Positions 30,701 through 40,499 of a stretch of DNA of 64,000 bases are shown piece by piece (the first letter of the stretch is position 1; the number at the start of each line of letters is the position of its first letter). The notes under the pieces are model-generated. The model searched no databases, was not told the origin of the DNA, and saw nothing but the letters and a program-made list of their open reading frames with translations. A program made the position numbers and the translations under genes. The stretch comes from Paragordius varius (Eukaryota; Nematomorpha). The stretch spans positions 1,798,001 to 1,862,000 of the forward strand of contig OZ176050.1 in the NCBI GenBank assembly GCA_964247055.1, in the 5' to 3' direction.

Positions 30701-31389
30701 CAACTTAAACTTTGTCCTTAAAAATCGGATATTGGTCGCCGGTAAAGAAAATAATGTTTTATACATTCTCTTAGTATGACTACATCAATATATAGAGATA
30801 GTTTGACAAACTCTTTCACATCCGATTTTTACAACGATACTTTAAAAATTAATGTATAATTGCATACGACAATAAGCAAGTTAAACTTTGTCCTTAAAAA
30901 TCGGATATTGGTCGCCGGTAAAAAAAATAATTTTTTATACATTCTCTTAATATGACTACATCAATATATAGAGATAGTTTGACAAACTCTTTCACATCCG
31001 ATTTTTACAACGATACTTTAAAAATTTATGTATAAAACTAGTCGCATCAATACTCAAATTAAATTTTGTCCTTAAAATTCGGATATTGGTCACCGGTGAA
31101 CACAACCATTTTTTATACATTCTCTTAGTAAGACTACATCAAAATATAGAGATAGTTTGACAAACTCTTTAATATCTGATTTTTACAGCGATACTTTAAA
31201 AATTAATGTATAATTTAGCATACGACAATAAGCAACTTAAACTTTGTTCTTAAAAATCGGATATTGGTCGTCGGTAAAGAAAATTATTTTTTATACATTC
31301 TCTTAGTAGGACTACATCAAATATAGAGATAGTTTGACAAACTTTTTAATATCTGATTTATACAGCGATACTTTAAAAATTAATGTATA

Positions 31390-32061
31390 AACCTATTCGT
31401 ATCAATACTCAAGTTAAACTTTGTCTTTAAAAATCGGCTATTGGTCGTCGATGAACAAAATTATTTTTTCTCATAGTAAACTACATCAAAATATAGGGAT
31501 AGTTTGACAAACTCTTTCATATCTGATTTTTACAACGATACTCTAAAAATTAATGTAAAAAATTAGTCGAATCAATACTGAAGTTAAACTTTGTCCTTAA
31601 AAATCGTATATTGGTGGCCGGTGAACAAAATTGTTACTTATACTTTCTCTTAATAAGACTACATCAAATTATAAAGATAGTTTAACAAACTCTTTCATAT
31701 CTGATTTTTACAACGTTTCTTGAAAAATTAATGTATAATTTAGGATGCGACAATACTCAAGTTAAACTTTGTCCTGAAAAATCGGATATTATTCGCCTTA
31801 TTTTTTATAGATTCTCTTAGATACATATAGTTTAACAAACCTTTTCATATCAGATTTTTACAACGATACTTTAAAAATTAATGTGTAAAACTAGTCGCAT
31901 CAATACTTAAGTTAAACTTTGTCCTTAAAAATCGGATATTGGTCGTCGGTGAACAAAATTATTTTTTATAGATTCTCTTAGTAAAACTACATCAAAATAT
32001 AGAGATAGCTTGACAAACTCTTTCATATCTGATTTTTAAAACGATACTTTAAAAATTAATG
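31390..32061. repeat. Degenerate edge of the satellite array
   Basis: The last three to four monomers keep the satellite order but carry many private changes, for example TCGGCTATTGGTCGTCGATG, ATCGTATATTGGTGGCCGG and a monomer missing much of its middle around 31,790-31,830. Monomers inside the array differ far less. Decay toward the edge is what unequal crossing-over predicts, because terminal monomers are rarely homogenised. The array stops after TTAATGTAT at about 32,061. Confidence 0.8.
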
Positions 32062-32341
32062 TATCTAAAAAATAAAAAAAATTATAACATAATCTTTTCG
32101 TCCTTGTCGTGGATTTATCAGATCTTCTAAATTTCTGTTTTATAAGGCCTCTCCTTGATTACTATGAACCCTTATTCAATTGTAGACTAATGTAACGATC
32201 TCCATATGTTGCTGTTATAAATAATAATTAGTCCCAAAGAAGCTATTCATCATTGAATATATTTAATTTTTTTATTTTTTAGATGATTTGCGTATTATTC
32301 CCAGGAAGAATTACAAAGAGCCGGCCATTGAATTATTATTC
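32062..32341. mobile_element. MITE with ~58 bp TIR, copy 1 (left end missing)
   Basis: Matches 38365-38622 closely: AACATAATCTTTTCGTCC, TTCTGTTTTAT, CTCCTTGATTACTA and ATTCAATTGTAGACTAATG are shared, as is the right terminal repeat with GATTTGCGTATTATTCCC and ACAAAGAGCCGGCC. The left inverted repeat present in the other copy is absent here, because the satellite begins where it should be. No coding capacity. Confidence 0.8.
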
Positions 32342-32663
32342 TTATACAAATATTAATATTATTTACTATTATATAACATAATTTTTAAATGTCAAACATT
32401 AATATGAAATTATATTTATATTCACTTAAAAACATTAGTCTTTTCATTATCTGCCTATCTTATTTGATACACCTGATATAGTAAAAAAGCACAAATGGAA
32501 ATAGATTAAATATATATGGATTTATTTAGCCTATTATAATTTTTAAATTGATGACGAATTTATTTATGTTTATTCTCTCTATCACTAATAATTATAGAAA
32601 AATTGGTATGTTAGAAAATTATTTATGTTTAATAAAAATAATATAATATTTATTTGTAAACTA

Positions 32664-33254
32664 GCTTGAATCTCGTGCTGCTACGCAGCCCGAATAATGT
32701 TTTAATATCCATATATCTTTTAACATGCTATACATATGATAGATACTCCACTCAGCATCTATCATCAAAGAAACGCTTGACTAAAATTTTTGCCTTTTAA
32801 CAGGCAATACGAAAAATCTTTCTTGAATTTTTACGGTCTCATACCTAGGGCGAAAAATCGATTTAAAAAATTATTTTTGTGGACTTTGTAGAAAAAGGTG
32901 GCATTTTACGGGGGGAGCGGGTAAAAAGAGGGCCTAAATCAAAAAAGTGGCTCGGCTATGTTCGGCGCAATCGAAAATAAGTAAACAAAAATCATATTTG
33001 AAATTGAATGGTCCAACACGTTCTCCGGAAAATTGTCTCAAAGACACGATTTTTGTGGACTTGTGTTTTCAAAAAAAACCCGTTTTTCATACGGGGTGGG
33101 CCCGAACTGGGGGCCTATTTCAAAAAAGGGCGAAGCTATTGTCGGGGCATTCATTAATGATTATATTTTTTCAATGTTTGGATTTTAATGGGTCTACCGG
33201 TTTTCCTGTACCAGATCACAAAGCCAGCGTTTTCCATTTTTATAAATATATAGA
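32664..33254 (-). mobile_element. Non-autonomous Helitron (591 bp)
   Basis: Read on the minus strand the element starts TCTATATATTTATAAAAATG and ends with a hairpin GCTGC-GTA-GCAGC, then 12 bases, then CTAG. These are the classic Helitron ends: 5' TC, and a 3' hairpin close to CTRR. It is flanked by A on one side and T on the other. The homologous site in the second background copy reads GTAAATTAATG with no insert (junction 43133/43134), so insertion was exactly between A and T with no target duplication, as Helitrons do. The interior is less AT-rich than its surroundings. No Rep or helicase coding is visible. Family knowledge says such copies move by rolling-circle replication using the protein of an autonomous relative. 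Confidence 0.9.
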
Positions 33255-33306
33255 TTAATGTATTTATAATTTGTTAATTATTGCACAATGCAAATTAGGT
33301 GCGACG

Positions 33307-33340
33307 TAACACTTGGATGAAAACATTCAATTTCTTTTAA
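33307..33340. mobile_element. Remnant resembling a TTAA-MITE end
   Basis: GTAACACTTGGATG followed by AACATTCAATTTC resembles one end of the TTAA-flanked MITE (TTAACACTTGGATACAACAC, then ATTCATTT). Copy 2 of the background segment has the matching GTAACACTTGG at 43187. The remnant is therefore older than the segment duplication. Confidence 0.35.
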
Positions 33341-33514
33341 AAAAACTTATCACTTCTATATAAATAAACTAAATTTAGTCAACAAGACATCAAAGGTTCA
33401 TGAATATAAGAGTTTTAACAATAAACCGTCAAATGCTATTCACCTCTTGAATAAACGAAATAAAGAATAACATCATATGTTGGTTTGATTTAGACATGAT
33501 ATCAAGAAGCGGGC

Positions 33515-34055
33515 TTAACACTTCGATTCAAATTGGGATATCTAAATACCCAGACTAAATTTGATGTAGGAGTAAAAAATTATTGAAGGAAACGGTCCCA
33601 AATTAAATTTATGCTTCTATCCTTATATAAATTAAATATATATAGCAAAATATCTAACTAAAATTATTATTTGAAAAAAAAGTTCCGCGTCAAACTACTT
33701 CGACGCCATTTTTATTTTACAAAATTTTTGCAAAATATCGTCTTTATTTAATATTAAGGGTAAAATTAAAGCGAATTTTCATTTAATTACTTCTAGCATT
33801 GATTGAAATGGAAAAAGCAGTTTATTTTGTCTTATTTTTCAATTTTACCATTGCAAGCATGTCTTGACGAAATTTTTATTTCTCGGTTTTAGCTCAAAAT
33901 AAGTAATATCACGTATTTTTAAATAAAATTTTTTATATATTTTAGTTTATTAATCTTATATAAGTGCACTTCGATTCCTTCCATATTTTAAATAGGCCTG
34001 GGGTATTTAACACCCCAATTTGAATCGACAAAATGAATGTGTTGCATCGTGTTAA
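33515..34055 (-). mobile_element. TTAA-flanked MITE, copy A (533 bp body)
   Basis: The body 33519-34051 lies between TTAA (33515-33518) and TTAA (34052-34055). The left end is CACTTCGATTCAAATTGGG. The right end, reversed, is CACGATGCAACACATTCATT, followed by GATTCAAATTGGGGTGTT. The interior matches the reverse complement of 42541-43110 along its length, for example CAAACTACTTCGACGCCATT and AAAATTTTTGCAAAATATCG. TTAA duplication plus ends beginning CAC points to piggyBac-type mobilisation; this is inference from the ends only. No coding capacity. Confidence 0.85.
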
Positions 34056-34434
34056 AAAGATTGAAAGATTAGTAAATTATTGCCATATGAAGATTCTCGT
34101 ATTTTAAATTTCAATTTACCATCCATATATTAAACATTCATTAACAATATAATTGGAAGCAAATAATATATAAAAAATACGTGTTATTCCCTCACATCAT
34201 ATTGTTGGCCCGATGGGGCGATCTTTTTCTAAAATTATAAAAATGTTTATAATATTATTGATACCACATTGCACAAATAAAGATTGATTTTTAATAAAAT
34301 ATATATATCATCATGTATGTCCTTTTGTATTAGGCAATAAAGTGACCACTTTTATGGTATTAACCTCATATTAAAATATGATTTATGAATAATTTACATT
34401 TTTAGGGGAAAATAAATTTTCCAAAATATATCAT
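34056..34434. other. AT-rich spacer, nothing recognised
   Basis: Between the TTAA MITE and the LTR-element fossil. No open frame, no clear repeat and no match to another part of the window was found. Confidence 0.6.
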
Positions 34435-34731
34435 TGTTAAAAGGGTTATCATCATACGCAAATTATCCTTCTCTTTTTTAGTGCATAATACACTTTGGTC
34501 CTTGTTACGTTAAAAATATATATTACCTTGGTTGTGAATGCAAATTATTTTATTTATACTTATTATCTTTAACAACGTTTAAACCATTATCCTTGTGAAT
34601 GCAATAACCAAATTTCCTAATGTATATAAGGAATCATTGTAACACACAGAACACATTATATTATATTATTCAGTTTTGATGTTATACTAAATAAATAAAT
34701 ATATCCTTTAAAAAAAAAAAAAAAAAAAAAA
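34435..34731 (+). mobile_element. LTR-like copy ending in poly(A), inverted to the neighbouring fossil
   Basis: Plus-strand sequence beginning TGTTAAAAGGG whose first 113 bases are the exact reverse complement of 34732-34844, the sequence next to the polypurine tract of the adjoining Gypsy-type fossil. It continues with a TATA-like TGTATATAAGG (about 34620), AATAAATAAAT (about 34690) and a run of 22 A (34710-34731). This order fits the 3' end of a polyadenylated retroelement transcript (U3 and R) copied back into DNA in the opposite orientation. The joint at the A run falls where the other arm ends. It is a fossil fragment with no coding content. Confidence 0.7.
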
Positions 34732-37262
34732 TAATTTGCATTCACAACCAAGGTAATATATATTTTTAACGTAACAAGGACCAAAGTGTATTATGCACTA
34801 AAAAAGAGAAGGATAATTTGCGTATGATGATAACCCTTTTAACATACCTTCTTCCTTAAGCTTGATATCGGTCGGGTGGCTTTCGGGATCTAATCGGGTA
34901 CCGGCGAGTTGTGGTAGGAGAAGTGTCACTTGTTTGCACAGGAGTATTCTCACTTGAAGGCGCACTTTCTGATTCCGGATTCTCCTGGATGTTTTCAGGG
35001 GTTCTTATTTCATGTTCCGTGGGATGTTTTCGGAGGTTATTATCATTGTTGTTTAAGTTGTTGGTTAAGTTTTTAGTCTTTTCCTCACTGTTATTATCAT
35101 TGTTGTTTAAGTTGTTGTTTAAGTTTTTAGTCTTTTCCTCACTTCTCCCTTCTTCTCCTTCGGCCGACCAATCCATGCGATTCCTTAATTGATCAGCATG
35201 TTTGCGGATGATTTTGCCATTGTCGTTGACATTGTACGATAACCATCCCGTTCTGTCGACGATTTGTCCCTCCCTCCAACCAGAACACAATTCATTCTTG
35301 ATATATACTTTTTGCCCCTTTTCAAACTCCTGCGGAATGTCGGGAGTATCCATGAACTCGTTGGGTTTCGTTTTCATCCATGTTAATGGGCTTTGCATAG
35401 TTCTTTTTAAAAACAAATGCGCGGGAGTCTCCTTCGTAGAACTGTGATGCGTGTTTCGGTAAGCCCATAAGATTTGGTTTAATCTTCGTACTGGGTCTGC
35501 GGAAAGGTCTGCGGAAAGTGGGGTTGACATTGAATAATGATTTTTTAGAGTGTAAATTACCCTCTCTACCAACCCATTTGTTCGGGGGTGGTAGGGAGCT
35601 GATGTTACGTGTTTTATATTAGAGGAAGCTAAAGTTCTCTCAAACTCCCCCGATTTAAAATATGAGCCGTTATCAGTAACCACCATTTTTGGGTACCCAT
35701 ACCGGCAAAAACAGGTTTCCAAAAACTTAAGGATATTACCGGTATTCACAGAACGTAACGTTTCTACCTCCACCCAGCGGGTGCAATGATCAATTAGTAC
35801 CACCCAGTATAAATTGTCAATGGGTCCAGCGATATCTAGGTGGAGCCGTTCCCATAAGGTTGTATTCTCGTTCCATTGATAGGTGGGATTTTCGGGTATA
35901 TTTGGGCGCAGCCTTTGACAATTTTGGCAACTACGCACCCATTTATCGATATCTTGGCTCAACCCGGGCCAATAAACCTTTTCACGGCTTAATAGTTTCA
36001 TGGCTTGTATTCCCGGATGGCCACTATGCAGGTACCTTAAAATATCTGGCTTAATTTTGTTCGGGATTATTACCCGATCTCCCACAAATAATAGACCGTA
36101 TGCATCCTCAATTTCATTTTTTATTGCTATGAAAGGCTTGACCAGGGGGTCCGTCCAATTATTAGACCTTAGGGCTACTTTTAACTTTGCTATAGTAGGA
36201 TCCTTCATAGACTCTTGATAGATAATTTCTCTATTTAAATTTAATTCGTTGGACCAAATCAAATGAACATTGCTACTTTCATCATCTTTCTCAAACGCCA
36301 TCGGCTCCTGGTTTTCAATGGGGAGTCTCGATAGGCAGTCAGCTATGTTTTCTGTACCAGGGTGATATTCTATGTTGAAATCGAATACCGATGTTCTAGT
36401 TATCCAGCGTACTAGTTTACAATTATTAATTTTACTTAGATCTCTTTGAGGCCCAAATAGTTTCACTAGAGGTTTGTGGTCCGTTTGTATTATAAATTTC
36501 CTGCCATACAAAAAGGTTTTAAACTTCTCTAACGCTATTAGGATAGATTTTGCTTCTCGCTCAATTACTGAATAGTTTCCTTCAGCCTGAGAGCATTTTT
36601 TTGACGTGTAGGCGATCGGGCGATTACCCGCTGTTGTTCTATGTGATAAAATAGCACCGTATCCCGACATTGACGCGTCGGTTTCCAAGACTATAGGTAG
36701 TTTGGGATTATACGGATGCAAGGAACTACTCTGGCAGATCAAGTCTTTAGCTTTTTTGAATATCGAATCATGCGTTAGCGTCCAACACCACTTTTGTTTG
36801 TTACCTGCTAATTTATGTAGTTCTCCCATTAAAATGCTTAGGGAAGGGATGAATTTTGCATGAAAATTAAGTAAACCCAAAAATGATCTAAGAGTGGTTT
36901 TGTTGGTCGGGGTCGGGCACTCTTGGATGGCTTTAATTTTGTTTGGGGAGGGCTTAATGCAATTTTCAGAAATAATGTGACCAAGATATTCTACAGATGG
37001 TTGAAAAAGTTTTATTTTATCTTTGCGCAATTTTAATCCCATTGTCTCCAATTTGGTAAATACCTTTATTAGGTTGTCCTTGTGCTTTGTCTCGGTTTCT
37101 CCTGTCACGATAACGTCATCTAAATAAACGGCTGTACCTGCGCAATCTTTTAATAACTCGTCCATTATTTGTTGAAAGAAACTGGGGGCGCAATTTAACC
37201 CGAAAGGCAATCGTTTATACTTATAAAACCCCTTATGTGTCGAAATTGTTAGTAAGTGCTGA
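34732..37262 (-). mobile_element. Ty3/Gypsy-type LTR retrotransposon fossil, 3' part
   Basis: Partial copy of a Metaviridae-like element read on the minus strand. Parts present in order are the second half of reverse transcriptase, RNase H, integrase, a purine-rich tract just upstream of TGTT at 34844, and about 113 bp of an LTR. Gag, protease and a 5' LTR are not in the window; beyond 37262 the sequence no longer resembles pol. The copy is therefore broken, but it keeps a long open stretch of pol and is probably fairly young. Its 3' end abuts an inverted LTR-like piece with a poly(A) run (34435-34731). The clade within Ty3/Gypsy is uncertain. Confidence 0.9.
34856..37210 (-). pseudogene. Gypsy-type pol remnant: RT (part), RNase H, integrase
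   Basis: A 784-residue stretch of retrotransposon polyprotein. Visible landmarks are the RT box YLDDV (residues 29-33), RNase H with ETDAS..GYGAIL (about 176-187), an integrase zinc finger with HSGHPG (about 397) and CQNC (about 428), and an integrase core with LDIAGP (about 458), TDNGSYF (about 513) and NGLVERV (about 545-551). A C-terminal module follows, then an acidic, Asn/Lys-rich tail carrying two tandem copies of an 18-residue SEEKTKN...NNNDNN unit. The family uses these domains to copy element RNA into DNA and insert it in the genome. I treat the copy as a fossil: it represents only part of pol. Codon use is less AT-rich than the flanks, as expected of a recent arrival. Confidence 0.92.
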
Positions 37263-38294
37263 ATATTAACTATTTGTCAATCATTTATGTCATAAACTAT
37301 AATAAGAATTTTTTGATAAAAATTAAATGTTTAGATTGGTCTTCCACAATAACCGAGACTGCGCTAAGAATAATTATTATATATTAAATTGTATAAAAAA
37401 GATTATTTCTAAATAAAACTTTCCTCACAAATTGTATCATGTGAGATTTATTGTAGTGATATAAGGTAGTTAGACGTTTTTTAATAAATTCAAAATTTAT
37501 TAATACAGAAGGTGGATTCATTATTAAATAAATTTTAATGTGCGAAAAGTCTAGGAAATTGCTGAATGCATGTTATGATATTAAAATGAAAATGTAACAA
37601 AACCTATATAATTCAATTTTTTCCCAGGATTTTTACACAAATATATGTCTTTTCGATAATATTCTCAACGAATTTTGCGAATTTTCATCCGTGAACCTCG
37701 CTCTATATTTTGATTTTATTATACCAATAAATCAAAAATTGACATCTATAATAGTGAAACATGGTTGTCAATTTAAGCACGTTTATGTATTATCCCTATT
37801 CTCAACATAAACTTATATCCCTAGTTTTTACATTGTTGCATATTTCACTCAGCTATTTACGAATTTCACTTCATTTCATTCCATACAATAACTTTATTAC
37901 GATTAAATAATCATTTATTATTGATCTTTAACAAAAGAAATTTTTTGATATTCTTGGTCATATCTTAGGCCACGTCGAGATAAATTTTCGCCAACTTTTA
38001 TACAATTTTGATCTTAACTACTTCGGGCACACTGTTATATGATCTACTAATTTTATAATATTTTTACCTCGCTTCTTGTTAGTTATTACGTCTAAAGCAA
38101 ACCATTATGAGCTTATTCTTTATTTTGTTAATTAAGAGATGAATAGTATTTGACTGGTTTATTTTTAAATGAACCTTTAGGGCAGTGATGATCTATACCA
38201 TTTATATCTGTTTTTAATCATATATTCATGTTTTACCATTAATGTTTGGCTTTTATAAATTATGTTATATTTTGAATAAAATTAATATGTACAA
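37263..38294. other. AT-rich spacer, nothing recognised
   Basis: About 1 kb between the LTR-element fossil and the MITE. No frame of useful length, tandem repeat or match elsewhere in the window was seen. Confidence 0.6.
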
Positions 38295-38622
38295 GAATAA
38301 TAACTCGTTAATGGCGGGCTCCTTGTAATTTTTCGAGGAAATAATACGCAAATTACCTAAAGAATAAAAAAAATTGTAACATAATCTTTTCGTCCTTGTC
38401 GTAATCAGATATTCTAAATTTCTGTTTTATTAGGCACCTCCTTGATTACTAAGAACCCTTATTCAATCGTAGGCTAATGTAACGATCTCCATATTTTGCT
38501 GTTATAACATAATTAGTCCCAAAAATTATATTCATCTTTGAATATATTTAATTTTATTTTTATGTGATTTGCGTATTATTCCCAGGAAGAGTTACAAAGA
38601 GCCGGCCATCGAGTTATTATTC
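38295..38622. mobile_element. MITE with ~58 bp terminal inverted repeats, complete copy
   Basis: A 328 bp element. The left end GAATAATAACTCG, then GGCGGGCTCCTTGTAA, then GGAAATAATACGCAAATTAC, is matched in reverse at the right end by GTGATTTGCGTATTATTCCC, GTTACAAAGAGCCGGCC and CGAGTTATTATTC. There is no coding capacity. A second copy lacking its left end abuts the satellite at 32062-32341. I could not define a target duplication, and the superfamily is unknown. Confidence 0.8.
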
Positions 38623-39154
38623 TAATATTAATATTATTTACTATTTTATAACATAATTTTTACAGTATGCATTTTAATGTATGTTAAGTAATTTTATTGC
38701 CTGGCAAAAAACATAAATGGTTTATCAAATGCGTAAAATACTGACCCACAAAATTATTTCGCAGTACACATATGAAAGTTGACGTGAGAATTAACATAGG
38801 CTTTAATTTGATGGATATTTTGTAATGTTAAATTTTGAGAATATTATAGGAATTTATGTTAACATTTGAAATATTGTTGATACGCATTTAGATGCGGAAT
38901 TTTGTGGGATTTTATCTTTGATAAATTAATAAATAGTAAAATACGTATTTTAAGATTTTTATATTTCCTAAATTTAATATTATATATTTTTCAACATGCT
39001 AAATATCTGTATTAAATAATATTGGTATTATAATTTAAAAACACAGGTAAATACATATTTGTGAAAAAATTAGATAGTATTTAGATATTTATGTCTTTTA
39101 TGTTTTGCATTGTTAATTATTGATAATTTTTAAGCATTTCAACATTTTAATAAG

Positions 39155-39700
39155 GTAAAAATTTCGGTTTTTAAATTTAGTCAAATTTATTTTTTTTTTG
39201 TTTTTTTATTTAATATTGTTATTTGTAATTAACTACTACATATTTTGGACGTTTTAATAATTACAGGTAAAAATTGCAGTTTTTAAGAAATATTGTAAAA
39301 TTTTAGTTTATTTTGTTTTTTTAGGTTTTTCATTGTTAATTGTAATTAAATACTACATATTTTGGACATTTGAATAAATACAGGTAAAAATTGTGGTTTT
39401 TAACAAATTTAGTTAAAATTTAGTTTTTTTTGTTTTTTTAGGTTTTTCATTGTTAATTGTAATTAATTACTATATATTTTGGACATTATGATAAATACAG
39501 GTAAAAATTACGGTTTTTAACAAATTTCAAATGTAACATTTTTTGTATTTTGTATCATTGTTATTTAATTAATTACTAAATATTTTGGACATTTAAAAAA
39601 CTGGTGTAAATTGCGGTTTTTAATAAATTAGTAAAATTTTAAATTTTTTGTTCAACCTTGCTAATTTATTTTGTCACTATATATTTGTGATACATTGAAG
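39155..39700. repeat. Tandem ~115 bp subrepeats in the left foldback arm
   Basis: The phrase GGTAAAAATTnCGGTTTTTAA recurs near 39,155, 39,265, 39,382, 39,497, 39,603 and 39,690. Between occurrences lie TTGTTTTTTTAGGTTTTTCA, ATTGTTAATTGTAATTAA and TATTTTGGACATT. About five diverged units of 105-117 bp are present, mirrored in the right arm at about 41,200-41,770. Confidence 0.8.
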
Positions 39701-40362
39701 GTAAAAATTACTATGATTTGCGGTTTTTTACATTTTTTAAAATATTATTTATTGTTTTACATTCATAACTAATATATTAAATATAGTTAACATATCTGAG
39801 CAGGTAAAAATGCATGTTACGGTTTTATGTTTGACATTTTATTCCAAATCAACTATTTATATTTTAATAAACACCTTATGTCATTAAAGATTAAAAAGAT
39901 CAAAATATATATAACATCTTTTAAAATATCTGAATATCGCCAAATATAAATAAATTTATTTAAATTATAAATGTATAATTATACAAAATATTCATAATAT
40001 TATGTTTGAAATTAACATTCTTCTTATTGATATTAATACAGGTAATTTATTTATATATTGATCTACGATGCGGTGTGCGTTCATGATGATCATATAGATT
40101 GAATAATAGTCTGAGATGCAATAATTAAATGCAGATAATCCTGAAAATTTACCATAATTTTCTAGGTGGATTCTATCAACTAAAATATAAGATAATTAAT
40201 ATATTAGAAAATTGATACCTGGATTCTAGAAGTATTTTCAACATAATTTTAAATTTTGGGTAAACATTCAAAGTTTGAAAAGGGAACAAAAAAATATTTT
40301 CTTCATGATAAAAAATTCAAAAATGATTCTTTATTTTTTTTTATTATCCTAAACTATAAATA

Positions 40363-40499
40363 TGAAAATGCTTATACGATTTTACCATACCAATGACGTC
40401 AAATAGAAAATAGAAACAAATATTTATTTTTAAAAGCTTTGAATTCAACAGCACTCCAAAAACTAAGCAAGGCAACACTAACATATAGTTTTTTATATT
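40363..40499. other. Unpaired centre of the foldback element
   Basis: About 140 bp between the two arms with no inverted partner, containing TGACGTCA-like AATGACGTCAAAT and CAGCACTCCAAAAACTAAGC. No protein-coding sequence is seen. Confidence 0.6.

Larger units (their letters stand above)
1..32061. repeat. Satellite DNA array, ~178 bp monomer, ~180 copies
   Basis: Tandem array filling half the window and continuing past its left edge. Successive occurrences of the word ATACTCAAG lie at 61, 239, 413 and 591, giving a unit of 174-178 bp. Every monomer carries the same landmarks in order: GATACTTTAAAAATTAATG, a GTCGCATCAATACTCAAG block, AAAAATCGGATAT, the palindrome TCACCGGTGA, TTTTATACATTCTCTTAG, AGTTTGACAAACT and ATATCCGATTTTT. 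The first and last landmarks of the pair at 85-97 and 183-195 are perfect 13 bp inverted repeats of each other, spaced near half a monomer. No transposon or unique sequence interrupts the array. The length is close to one nucleosome repeat, which suits a centromeric or pericentromeric satellite; that role is inference. Open frames inside it are repeat shadows and not genes. Confidence 0.97.
32062..33313. repeat. Background segment, copy 1 (with Helitron insertion)
   Basis: The non-satellite sequence right of the array is a diverged direct copy of 38365-43200. Shared stretches include 32069-32388 with 38365-38660, 32388-32640 with 42263-42520, 32650-32663 with 43120-43133, and 33255-33313 with 43134-43192. 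Copy 1 lacks the foldback element and the TTAA MITE that sit in copy 2, and has a Helitron that copy 2 lacks. Its left end is cut off by the satellite boundary. I do not recognise what the background segment itself is. Confidence 0.85.

Noticed and set aside
1-32061. Resemblance of the regular array to a CRISPR array or tandem gene cluster
   Set aside because: The repeated unit is the whole 178 bp with no unique spacers, and frames are closed in most monomers. It is a satellite.
32947-33258. 103-codon open frame (MARLCSAQSK...)
   Set aside because: It lies inside the non-autonomous Helitron and runs out past its end at 33254. No known domain, and no Rep or helicase motif.
34911-36218. Four plus-strand open frames
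   Set aside because: Antisense shadows of the pol remnant on the minus strand, which has recognisable domains.
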